DNA of 6,048 nucleotides from Bacteroidota bacterium (GTDB taxonomy: Bacteria > Bacteroidota > Bacteroidia > Sphingobacteriales > Sphingobacteriaceae): contig JABDBT010000112.1 in NCBI GenBank assembly GCA_013288465.1, forward strand, positions 1 through 6,048. Direction: 5' to 3'. Below the pieces are notes generated by a model. The model was given only the letters and a program-made list of their open reading frames with translations, made no database searches and was not told the DNA's origin. Below are positions 1-5,178 of this stretch, one piece after another (position 1 is the first letter of the stretch; every line of letters begins with the position of its first letter). Both the position numbers and the translations under genes were made by a program.

Positions 1-4
1 TCTT

Positions 5-12
5 TTACTTTG
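5..12 (+). promoter_or_regulatory. Possible Bacteroidota -7 promoter element
   Basis: TTACTTTG matches the Bacteroidota -7 consensus TAnnTTTG at five of six defined positions. It lies 10 nt before the peroxidase start codon, which would give a very short leader. The -33 TTG element would fall outside the window, so the call rests on one half-site and is weak. Confidence 0.22.
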
Positions 13-22
13 CATAATAAGT

Positions 23-1174
23 ATGATGGATCAGCACACTACCGCTTTTAACCTCCAACGCCCGATCTTAAAAAAGTGGCGTAAAAGCATTGTGTTGATA
101 TTGTTAGCGGGCATCGTTACCGGCCTATCCGGCTGGATTTATTTAACCGGCCCTGTTGAAACAGGGCCATATCAATTCGTCTATCCGGCAAACTTTGGCA
201 ACCGTATTACTATCCCTGCAGATAACCCCACCAGCAAACAGGGCGTTTATTTAGGGCGGATGTTGTTTTATGAGAAACGCTTGTCGGCCAATAATTCTAT
301 TTCGTGTGGAAGCTGCCACCAGCAGGCCAAAGCCTTTACCGATGGAAAACCCTTTAGCGAAGGTGTTGACCAGGTGCCAACACCCCGCAATGCCATGTCG
401 TTAGCCAATTTGCTTTGGGCACGCAAGTTTTTTTGGGACGGACGCGCCATGGGGCTCGAAGCGCAGGCGGTTATACCCATGAACAACCCGCACGAGCTTG
501 GGCAATCCCCGGAGGTTTCGGCAAAGAAACTCGGTGATGACGCAACCTATCAAAGCCTGTTTAAATTGGTTTATGGCGACGATGCCATTACCGGCAGTCG
601 TATTGCAAAAGCTATTTCGCAGTTTGAACGCACGCTGATATCCTGCAATTCAAAGTACGACCAATACCTGCGCAATGACTACCAGCCCACCCAACAGGAG
701 CTAAAAGGCATGGCGCTTTTCATGACCGGGCCCAACCCCGCAAAAGGTATCCGCGGCGCTAATTGCGCGCATTGCCACGGCGGCCCAAAAACGTATATGG
801 AGCTGTTTCATAATAACGGGCTGGACAGCATCCCCAAAGACGCGGGGATTGAAACGCTTACCGGACTGGCATCAGACCGCGGACGGTTTAAAGTGCCTAC
901 TTTACGTAACATAGCGCTTACCGCGCCTTATATGCACGACGGCCGCTTTAAAACGCTGGCCGAAGTGGTTGACCATTATAGCGGCCATATTATCGCATCG
1001 GCTTCGTTAAGTACTGTATTTCGGGGCGAATCAAATGAGCCGAATGGCAAAACTTTGAAACTAAACGAGGAAGAGAAAAAGGATATCATCGCGTTTTTAA
1101 ATATGCTTACCGATCAAACTTTTATAACCGATCCCCGCTTTGCCGACCCGCACCAATTAACCGTTAAAAACTAA
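23..1174 (+). CDS. Membrane-anchored di-haem cytochrome c peroxidase / MauG-family protein
   Basis: Predicted periplasmic di-haem protein of the bacterial cytochrome c peroxidase/MauG family. Known members reduce H2O2 with electrons from a small donor or carry out haem-driven oxidation of a partner protein; which applies here cannot be read from sequence. Two c-type haem sites are visible, CGSCH at residues 95-99 and CAHCH at 248-252. The family block FFWDGR lies at 136-141 and APYMHDGRF at 301-309, with Met304 a likely axial ligand. A cytoplasmic basic stretch (KKWRK, 17-21) precedes one hydrophobic segment at about 22-42, so it is probably an uncleaved anchor. At 383 residues it has the usual two-domain length and looks intact. 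The start at 23 gives Met-Met; the second Met (26) is equally possible. It forms an operon with the next gene (10 nt gap). MbnH-like function with a partner gene upstream of the window is an alternative. Confidence 0.93.
   Translation: MMDQHTTAFNLQRPILKKWRKSIVLILLAGIVTGLSGWIYLTGPVETGPYQFVYPANFGNRITIPADNPTSKQGVYLGRMLFYEKRLSANNSISCGSCHQQAKAFTDGKPFSEGVDQVPTPRNAMSLANLLWARKFFWDGRAMGLEAQAVIPMNNPHELGQSPEVSAKKLGDDATYQSLFKLVYGDDAITGSRIAKAISQFERTLISCNSKYDQYLRNDYQPTQQELKGMALFMTGPNPAKGIRGANCAHCHGGPKTYMELFHNNGLDSIPKDAGIETLTGLASDRGRFKVPTLRNIALTAPYMHDGRFKTLAEVVDHYSGHIIASASLSTVFRGESNEPNGKTLKLNEEEKKDIIAFLNMLTDQTFITDPRFADPHQLTVKN
149..168 (+). repeat. Strong perfect inverted repeat inside the peroxidase gene
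   Basis: GGCCCTGTT at 149-157 and AACAGGGCC at 160-168 are exact reverse complements separated by two bases. In RNA this would be an 8-bp GC-rich stem with a UGAA loop. It is in the coding sequence, about 125 nt after the start, just past the membrane segment, where it encodes the linker TGPVETGP. No T-run follows, so it is not a normal terminator. It could be a codon-level coincidence of the TGP...TGP peptide repeat, or an mRNA structure affecting translation after the membrane segment. Confidence 0.6.
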
Positions 1175-1184
1175 ACTCAAAACC

Positions 1185-1676
1185 ATGAAACGATATTTTG
1201 TTATTGCCTTGTTTATCCTGTTAGGTACGTTAACCAACCCGGCATTTCTACAGGCCCAATCGGTTAAAATAACCGGCGAGGTTAGTACTCCACTTGACCT
1301 TAAACTGGCCGATATGCCGGCGTTTACCCAAACTAATGTTGTACGGAAAGACAGGGACGGAAATGACCATACCTATTCGGGTGTGATATTAGCCGCTTTG
1401 CTGCAAAAAGCCGGTGTAACATTAGGCAAGGATCTTAAAGGCGAAAACCTAACCAAATATGTATCTGTTGAAGCCAGCGACGGCTACCAGGTTGTTTTTG
1501 CCTTAGCCGAACTGGATAAAGATTTTACAGACCGTACCATTATACTGGCAACCATCATGGATGGCAAACCCTTAGCCGCAGGTGATGGCCCGTTTCGCAT
1601 TATTGTGCAGGACGAGAAAAAGCCCGCGCGCTGCATTAAGCAGGTTACAGGCATTAAGGTTGTGTTTGCTAAGTAG
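1185..1676 (+). CDS. Exported small molybdopterin-fold (sulfite oxidase-like) domain protein
   Basis: A 163-residue protein made of a signal peptide and a single small domain like the Oxidored_molyb fold of sulfite oxidase-type enzymes. Residues 1-25 are a typical export signal (MKRYF, hydrophobic core, FLQAQ), with likely cleavage near AQ/S at 24-26. The mature part begins VKITGEVSTP (27-36) and carries the family-like stretches HTYSGVILAALLQKAG (62-77), ASDGYQVVFALAELD (97-111) and GDGPFRIIV (133-141), ending with a KPARCIKQVTGI motif (146-157). It is much shorter than catalytic family members. The only Cys is Cys150, near the C-terminus where homologues as I recall them usually have Trp; it is not in the position expected for the Mo-ligand Cys. 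Cofactor binding is therefore doubtful. It follows the di-haem peroxidase by 10 nt, suggesting joint expression and perhaps a shared envelope redox role. The domain family is fairly secure, the function is not. Confidence 0.85.
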   Translation: MKRYFVIALFILLGTLTNPAFLQAQSVKITGEVSTPLDLKLADMPAFTQTNVVRKDRDGNDHTYSGVILAALLQKAGVTLGKDLKGENLTKYVSVEASDGYQVVFALAELDKDFTDRTIILATIMDGKPLAAGDGPFRIIVQDEKKPARCIKQVTGIKVVFAK

Positions 1677-1695
1677 AGGAGATCAATATTAACTA
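1677..1695. other. Convergent gap between the redox operon and radA
   Basis: Only 19 bases separate the stop codon of the molybdopterin-fold gene from that of radA. I see no hairpin with a T-run on either strand. Transcripts probably end inside the opposing gene or by Rho, so they may overlap. Confidence 0.6.
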
Positions 1696-3162
1696 TCACC
1701 CAAACAGCAACCCAAACACCTCTTCAATACTGGCCACCACTTTTATTTCGATATTATAGCGCGACAGGTCCATGCGCTTTTTATCCTGCGCTGATGATGG
1801 GAGGTTATATTTTGAAATGAATATTTGCTCGAAGCCCAGTTTTTGCGCTTCGGCAATGCGTTGTTCTATGCGGTTTACGGCCCGTATCTCGCCGGATAGA
1901 CCGATCTCGCCGGCAAAGCAGGTCTTAAAGGGGATGGGGATATCCTCATGCGATGAGATAATGGCGACGGCCAGGCCAAGGTCAATAGCCGGGTCTTCTA
2001 CACGGATGCCGCCGGTTATATTCAAGAATACGTCTTTTGCGCCTAACCGGAAGCCGCACCGCTTTTCTAATACGGCCAATAACATGCTCATACGTTTGGT
2101 ATCAAAGCCGGTAGCGGTACGTTGCGGCGTGCCGTAAGCCGAAGTACTTACCAATGCCTGTGTTTCAATCAGCATAGGGCGCATCCCTTCAAGCGTGGCT
2201 GATATGGTGATGCCGCTTAAAGGTTCATCGCGCTGCGAAAGCAATATCTCCGATGGGTTTGAAACCTCGCGCAGGCCCTCGCCCAGCATTTCATATATGC
2301 CCAGCTCTGATGCCGAACCAAACCTGTTTTTGATGGTACGTAAAATGCGGTAAACATGGTGCCTGTCGCCCTCAAATTGCAGCACGGTATCAACCATGTG
2401 CTCCAATATTTTGGGGCCGGCTATCATGCCGTCTTTAGTGATGTGGCCAATGAGGAATACCGGGGTTGAGCTTTCTTTGGCAAAGCGCAATAACTCGGCC
2501 GTACACTCGCGCACCTGCGATACACTGCCCGGCGTTGACTCAATATGCGCCGAGTGCAGGGTTTGTATCGAATCTATCACCACCAGGTCGGGCTGCAATT
2601 CTTCGATCTGTTTAAAGATGTTTTGGGTGGAGGTTTCCGTTAGGATAAAACAACCCTTGTTAATTTCGGATTTCGGATGTTCGATTTCGGATTGAGAAAA
2701 TTTGCTGCCAACTGCCAACTGCTTACTGCCAACTGAACCTAACCGTTCCGCCCTCATTTTTATCTGGTGGTCGCTTTCCTCGCCCGAAACATACAATACC
2801 TTTAGGTTAGGCATGTTTAGGGCCAGTTGCAGCATCAAGGTTGATTTGCCTATGCCCGGCTCACCGCCAATCAGCACCAGCGACCCGGCAACAATACCGC
2901 CGCCTAACGCGCGGTTAAACTCTTTATCGGGGGTAAGTATGCGGTGCTCTTCGCTGAAAACAATATCGGCAATTGGCACCGGTTTATTGGCGCGCTGCAG
3001 TGTGGTTGAGTTGGCCTTCCAGTTGGGTACCGCTGTATTGGGCTTTTCAATTATTTCCTCAACAAAGGTATTCCATTGCTCGCATGACGGGCATTTGCCC
3101 AGCCATTTGGCCGATTCAAAGCCACAGCTTTGGCAGAAGTATGCGATTTTTGCTTTAGCCAC
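1696..3162 (-). CDS. radA: DNA repair protein RadA (Sms) with an in-frame repeat insertion
   Basis: RadA, the RecA-like branch-migration ATPase of recombinational repair with a C-terminal Lon-like domain; cytoplasmic. I use the GTG at 3162, giving 488 residues. It starts VAKAKIAYFCQSCG as in other RadA proteins, whereas the 15 extra codons possible upstream from a TTG at 3207 are translated octamer repeats. The N-terminal C4 zinc finger is Cys10, 13, 24, 27. Walker A is GGEPGIGKST at 99-108, Walker B LVVIDS at 193-198, and the RadA signature KNRFG is at 278-282. The Lon-like domain runs from about 330 to the end, without a canonical Ser-Lys protease pair, as is normal for RadA. Residues about 142-169, between MRAER and CFILTET, are an insertion encoded by two heptamer repeat arrays, which explains why it is longer than the usual about 455-460. 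No Shine-Dalgarno sequence is visible; an octamer array ends nearby upstream. It converges on the + strand operon. Confidence 0.96.
   Translation of the reverse strand: MAKAKIAYFCQSCGFESAKWLGKCPSCEQWNTFVEEIIEKPNTAVPNWKANSTTLQRANKPVPIADIVFSEEHRILTPDKEFNRALGGGIVAGSLVLIGGEPGIGKSTLMLQLALNMPNLKVLYVSGEESDHQIKMRAERLGSVGSKQLAVGSKFSQSEIEHPKSEINKGCFILTETSTQNIFKQIEELQPDLVVIDSIQTLHSAHIESTPGSVSQVRECTAELLRFAKESSTPVFLIGHITKDGMIAGPKILEHMVDTVLQFEGDRHHVYRILRTIKNRFGSASELGIYEMLGEGLREVSNPSEILLSQRDEPLSGITISATLEGMRPMLIETQALVSTSAYGTPQRTATGFDTKRMSMLLAVLEKRCGFRLGAKDVFLNITGGIRVEDPAIDLGLAVAIISSHEDIPIPFKTCFAGEIGLSGEIRAVNRIEQRIAEAQKLGFEQIFISKYNLPSSAQDKKRMDLSRYNIEIKVVASIEEVFGLLFG
2663..2690. repeat. Four-unit ATTTCGG heptamer array inside radA
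   Basis: Four adjacent 7-nt units. Units 1 (2663-2669), 2 (2670-2676) and 4 (2684-2690) are exactly ATTTCGG, and unit 3 (2677-2683) is ATGTTCG. On the radA strand the region is read as part of SQSEIEHPKSEINKG. A 7-nt repeat gives a 7-residue periodic peptide whatever the frame. It is one half of the radA insertion. Confidence 0.85.
2707..2734. repeat. Four-unit GCCAACT heptamer array inside radA
   Basis: Four adjacent 7-nt units. Units 1 (2707-2713), 2 (2714-2720) and 4 (2728-2734) are exactly GCCAACT, and unit 3 (2721-2727) is GCTTACT. Read on the radA strand it yields SVGSKQLAVGSK, a 7-residue repeat. It lies 16 nt from the ATTTCGG array and has the same layout, with only the third unit diverged. 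Confidence 0.88.
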
Positions 3163-3183
3163 TTTTTTGGATGTGCATTTCTG

Positions 3184-3215
3184 ATGTGCAGATATGCGGA
3201 TGTGCAAATGTGCAG
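3184..3215 (+). repeat. Octamer array ATGTGCAG, left copy
   Basis: Four contiguous 8-nt units: ATGTGCAG (3184-3191), ATATGCGG (3192-3199), ATGTGCAA (3200-3207), ATGTGCAG (3208-3215). A further related unit, ATGTGCAT, lies at 3171-3178, nine bases before the radA start on the opposite strand. In the - strand mRNA this array is in the radA leader, where it may affect translation. Confidence 0.85.
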
Positions 3216-3226
3216 ATTAATTCGGA

Positions 3227-3270
3227 TAACAGCAACAGTATTGCTAAAATAATTAGCATGGCTGCTGTTA
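3227..3270. repeat. Nested palindrome between the octamer arrays
   Basis: Outer arms TAACAGCA (3227-3234) and TGCTGTTA (3263-3270) are exact reverse complements, 8 bp. Inner arms TGCTAA (3242-3247) and TTAGCA (3253-3258) make a further 6-bp stem with a 5-nt loop, separated from the outer stem by an asymmetric internal loop. The same bases on the - strand can be read as a hydrophobic peptide (FLLTAAMLIILAILLLLS), which probably follows from composition and palindromy. Confidence 0.6.
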
Positions 3271-3325
3271 ATAAAAACGCTGTATTTGCGAGCGATAGCG
3301 TGTTGGTGAAGTGGAAGTTATCCCC

Positions 3326-3368
3326 CAAAAACAAAATGTGCAGATGCTCTTTAAAAACATCTGCACAT
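3326..3368 (-). terminator. Rho-independent terminator of rng built from octamer repeats
   Basis: ATGTGCAGATG (3336-3346) and CATCTGCACAT (3358-3368) form a perfect 11-bp stem with an 11-nt loop. In the - strand direction the stem is followed at once by TTTTGTTTTT, as expected for an intrinsic terminator, 24 bases past the rng stop codon. In the + direction no T-run follows. The stem arms are copies of the neighbouring octamer repeat in opposite orientations. Confidence 0.65.
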
Positions 3369-3392
3369 CTTCTAATCTGCATATCTGCACAT
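3361..3392 (-). repeat. Octamer array ATGTGCAG, right inverted copy
   Basis: Read on the - strand, four contiguous octamers: ATGTGCAG (3385-3392), ATATGCAG (3377-3384), ATTAGAAG (3369-3376), ATGTGCAG (3361-3368). A single + strand unit at 3336-3343 pairs with the last of these in the terminator stem. The array starts in the stop codon of rng. Confidence 0.85.
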
Positions 3393-4942
3393 TAAAGTTT
3401 GATCTCTTCGCCTTTTGATGAAAGGAAGTGGAACTCGGTGATCTGGTAGGCCGGATTGCTTTTAACTTTTATCCACTGGCCATATTTAAAGAACCACCTC
3501 ATTTGGCGGGTAATAAAACCCTTTTTAATGTAGGCTTCAATATATGGGTGTACGCAAAGCGTAATGCCTTTTTCGTTTTGCTCAACTAAAATATAGTTGA
3601 AGTTGTTTTCAATATCATCCAGCAATAAAATGGTTGGCCTTATGGTGCCGGTGCCGTGGCAGGCAGGGCAAACCTCGCTGGTAACAATGTTCATTTCGGG
3701 GCGTACACGCTGGCGTGTAATTTGTACCAGCCCGAATTTGCTTGGCGGCAAAATGGTGTGTTTTGCACGGTCGAGCGACATTTCGGTACGCAAATAATCA
3801 AACAGGTCTTTACGGTTGGTTGGCTTGTGCATGTCAATAAAATCGATCACCACAATACCGCCCATATCACGCAGCCTTAACTGGCGCGCTATTTCTTTAG
3901 CTGCTTCTTTATTTACCTGGAAAGCATTTTCTTCCTGGTTCTCTTTGTTGGCTGTACGGTTACCGCTGTTAACATCTATAACATGCAGCGCTTCGGTATG
4001 TTCAATTACCAGGTAAGCGCCACCTGCAAGGTTTACAGTTTTACCAAACGCGCCTTTTATTTGCTTATCAACACCATGATGCTCAAAAATGGGTTCCTTG
4101 TGTTTATGCAGGCGTACGATATTTTCCATTTCGGGAGATATCTCATGCACGTATGAACGTATTTCTTCATACAAAACCGGATCATTGAGGTAAATGTGCT
4201 GAAAGTCGGGGTTTAAAATATCCCTTAAAATAGTTGAGGTACGGCCAATTTCGCCTAATACTTTCTTGCCCGGTTCAACAGAAGGTAACCGCGTAATAAA
4301 CGATTCCCAGCGCGAAACAAGGTCGAGCAGGTCTTTCTGCATTTCGGCCACACCCTTACCCTCGGAAACAGTACGTATAATTACACCAAAGTTTTTTGGC
4401 TTTATACTTTCTACGATCTTACGTAAGCGGTTGCGCTCCGTGTTGCTCTTTATCTTTTTAGAGATAGAGATAACTTCAGAAAAAGGCACTAATACTACGT
4501 ACCGGCCTGCTATAGACATGTCTGAACTTAAGCGGGGCCCCTTTGTTGAAATGGGCTCCTTGGCTATTTGTACAGGTATAAGCTGGTTTTTATTTAGTAT
4601 GTCGGATATTTTACCACCCTTACTAATATCTTCTTCCAGCTTAAAGTTATCTAAAAGCTTACTCTGGTACCCTCCACTACGCACTTGCTTGGCCAGTTTA
4701 AGCAGGCTTTGTACCTGCGGACCAAGATCCAGGTAATGCAAAAAAGCATCCTTCTCATAACCAACATCCACAAAGGCCGCATTTAGGCCGGGCATGATCT
4801 TTTTGATCCGGCCCAGGTAAATATCACCAACAGTATAATTGTTGCTGATTTGCTCTTTATGAAGTTCTACAAGTTGTTTATCCTGTAATAATGCAATAGT
4901 AGCCCCGTTGGGGGATGAATCGATAATTAATTCTTTTATCAA
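3392..4942 (-). CDS. rng: Ribonuclease G/E family endoribonuclease
   Basis: RNase E/G-type endoribonuclease that cleaves single-stranded AU-rich RNA in rRNA maturation and mRNA decay; cytoplasmic. The protein has 516 residues, RNase G-sized, without the long disordered scaffold tail of RNase E. An S1 RNA-binding domain spans about 35-125 (VGDIYLGRIKKIMPGLNAAFVDVG), interrupted by a charged insertion at about 75-115 that I take as usual for Bacteroidota. The catalytic core holds VIDVNSGN (321-328, Asp323) and VVIDFIDM (364-371, Asp367), the likely Mg-binding aspartates. CPACHGTG at 425-432 is the Zn-link Cys pair (425, 428). The start is TTG at 4942: an in-frame upstream extension is not needed, the product begins MIKELII like relatives, and GGAG lies six bases upstream. 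It lies downstream of the small basic protein gene, after a terminator, with a leader hairpin, so separate control is likely. Confidence 0.96.
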   Translation of the reverse strand: MIKELIIDSSPNGATIALLQDKQLVELHKEQISNNYTVGDIYLGRIKKIMPGLNAAFVDVGYEKDAFLHYLDLGPQVQSLLKLAKQVRSGGYQSKLLDNFKLEEDISKGGKISDILNKNQLIPVQIAKEPISTKGPRLSSDMSIAGRYVVLVPFSEVISISKKIKSNTERNRLRKIVESIKPKNFGVIIRTVSEGKGVAEMQKDLLDLVSRWESFITRLPSVEPGKKVLGEIGRTSTILRDILNPDFQHIYLNDPVLYEEIRSYVHEISPEMENIVRLHKHKEPIFEHHGVDKQIKGAFGKTVNLAGGAYLVIEHTEALHVIDVNSGNRTANKENQEENAFQVNKEAAKEIARQLRLRDMGGIVVIDFIDMHKPTNRKDLFDYLRTEMSLDRAKHTILPPSKFGLVQITRQRVRPEMNIVTSEVCPACHGTGTIRPTILLLDDIENNFNYILVEQNEKGITLCVHPYIEAYIKKGFITRQMRWFFKYGQWIKVKSNPAYQITEFHFLSSKGEEIKL

Positions 4943-4948
4943 CTGCTA

Positions 4949-4952
4949 CTCC
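4949..4952 (-). promoter_or_regulatory. Ribosome binding site of rng
   Basis: GGAG, six bases before the TTG start on the - strand. An ATG at 4955-4953 overlaps it but is followed by GAG and a stop, which leaves TTG as the sensible start. Bacteroidota depend little on Shine-Dalgarno pairing, so a good match at a non-ATG start is worth noting. Confidence 0.5.
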
Positions 4953-4963
4953 ATTTCTTTAAA

Positions 4964-4987
4964 CGGTACTGATTGCTACCAGTACCG
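4964..4987 (-). promoter_or_regulatory. Perfect hairpin in the rng leader
   Basis: CGGTACTG (4964-4971) and CAGTACCG (4980-4987) are exact reverse complements with an 8-nt loop. On the - strand the hairpin lies about 21 nt before the rng start and about 12 nt before the GGAG. No T-run follows it, so it is not a typical terminator. Two readings fit: a structured 5' leader, possibly for feedback by RNase G itself as is known for E. coli rne, or an operator dyad for a DNA-binding protein. Confidence 0.5.
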
Positions 4988-5048
4988 CGTATATGAACAA
5001 TAGGGTAAAAAACAATAATTTGCTTTTCTCACTATAAAAAGCAGGCAA

Positions 5049-5070
5049 ATAAAACCGCGTTAAGCGGCTT
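5049..5070 (-). terminator. Rho-independent terminator after the small basic protein gene
   Basis: On the - strand AAGCCGC (5070-5064) pairs with GCGGTTT (5058-5052), including one G-U pair, around a 5-nt loop, and is followed by TATTT. The stem begins in the stop codon of the 29-residue gene. The short stem and broken T-run suggest partial termination, so some read-through into rng is possible. Confidence 0.55.
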
Positions 5071-5158
5071 ATTTTTTCTTATGCCTGTTTTTTCTTAAAC
5101 GCTTTTTGCGTTTATGGGTAGCCATTTTGTGTCTTTTACGTTTTTTACCGCTCGGCAT
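5069..5158 (-). CDS. 29-residue Lys/Arg-rich COX24/AURKAIP1 (mS38)-like small protein
   Basis: A very short gene of 29 codons plus TAA. The product starts MPSGKKRKRHKMATHKRKKR and ends LRKNRHKKK; 17 of 29 residues are Lys or Arg and three are His. This pattern matches the small Bacteroidota proteins annotated as AURKAIP1/COX24 domain proteins. They resemble the C-terminal motif of mitochondrial mS38, which sits on 16S-like rRNA near the decoding site. A ribosomal small-subunit role is therefore the leading inference, not shown here. It lies 20 nt after the TPR gene, so probably shares its transcript, and is followed by a terminator before rng. No Shine-Dalgarno sequence is visible in the AT-rich leader. 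The unusual composition with preserved start, stop and terminator argues against a chance frame. Confidence 0.88.
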   Translation of the reverse strand: MPSGKKRKRHKMATHKRKKRLRKNRHKKK

Positions 5159-5178
5159 AATAATAGTTTTTTAATGTG

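Larger units (their letters stand above)
3184..3392. repeat. radA-rng intergenic block bounded by inverted octamer repeats
   Basis: The spacer between rng and radA is mostly one structured block. Its left end, ATGTGCAGATATGCGGAT at 3184-3201, matches the reverse complement of 3375-3392 at 17 of 18 positions. Each end continues as an octamer array, a large palindrome lies between them (3227-3270), and a terminator hairpin lies at 3336-3368. The right end shares its last base with the rng stop codon, and the left array begins 22 nt before the radA GTG. It resembles a small non-coding repeat element with terminal inverted repeats, but no transposase gene or clear target-site duplication is visible. 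No convincing gene is present: reading frames through it are built from the repeats. Confidence 0.6.

Noticed and set aside
1772..2137. + strand frames opposite radA (also 2396-2695 and 2702-3184)
   Set aside because: They are shadows of the strongly conserved radA frame and resemble no known protein.
3163..3207. Longer RadA start at a TTG (3207)
   Set aside because: The extra 15 residues are repeat-coded and absent from the RadA family; the GTG at 3162 gives the expected VAKAKIAYFCQSCG start.
3155..3382. A 75-codon - strand frame with a hydrophobic stretch, a possible small membrane protein
   Set aside because: Both ends are octamer repeats, the start lies within the array and terminator region, the hydrophobic part coincides with the nested palindrome, and no family is recognised.
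2663..3392. CRISPR array
   Set aside because: Units are 7-8 nt and contiguous with no unique spacers of the needed length, and no cas gene is present.
3171..3395. A 74-codon + strand frame across the same intergenic block
   Set aside because: It is mostly translated octamer repeat (MCISDVQICGC..., SAHLLICISAH) and has no recognisable domain.
3597..4736. + strand frames opposite rng
   Set aside because: The rng frame carries all family motifs; the opposite frames show none.
4988..5048. Promoter for rng on the - strand
   Set aside because: An AT-rich stretch is present, but no TAnnTTTG with a TTG at the right spacing could be found, so no promoter is called.
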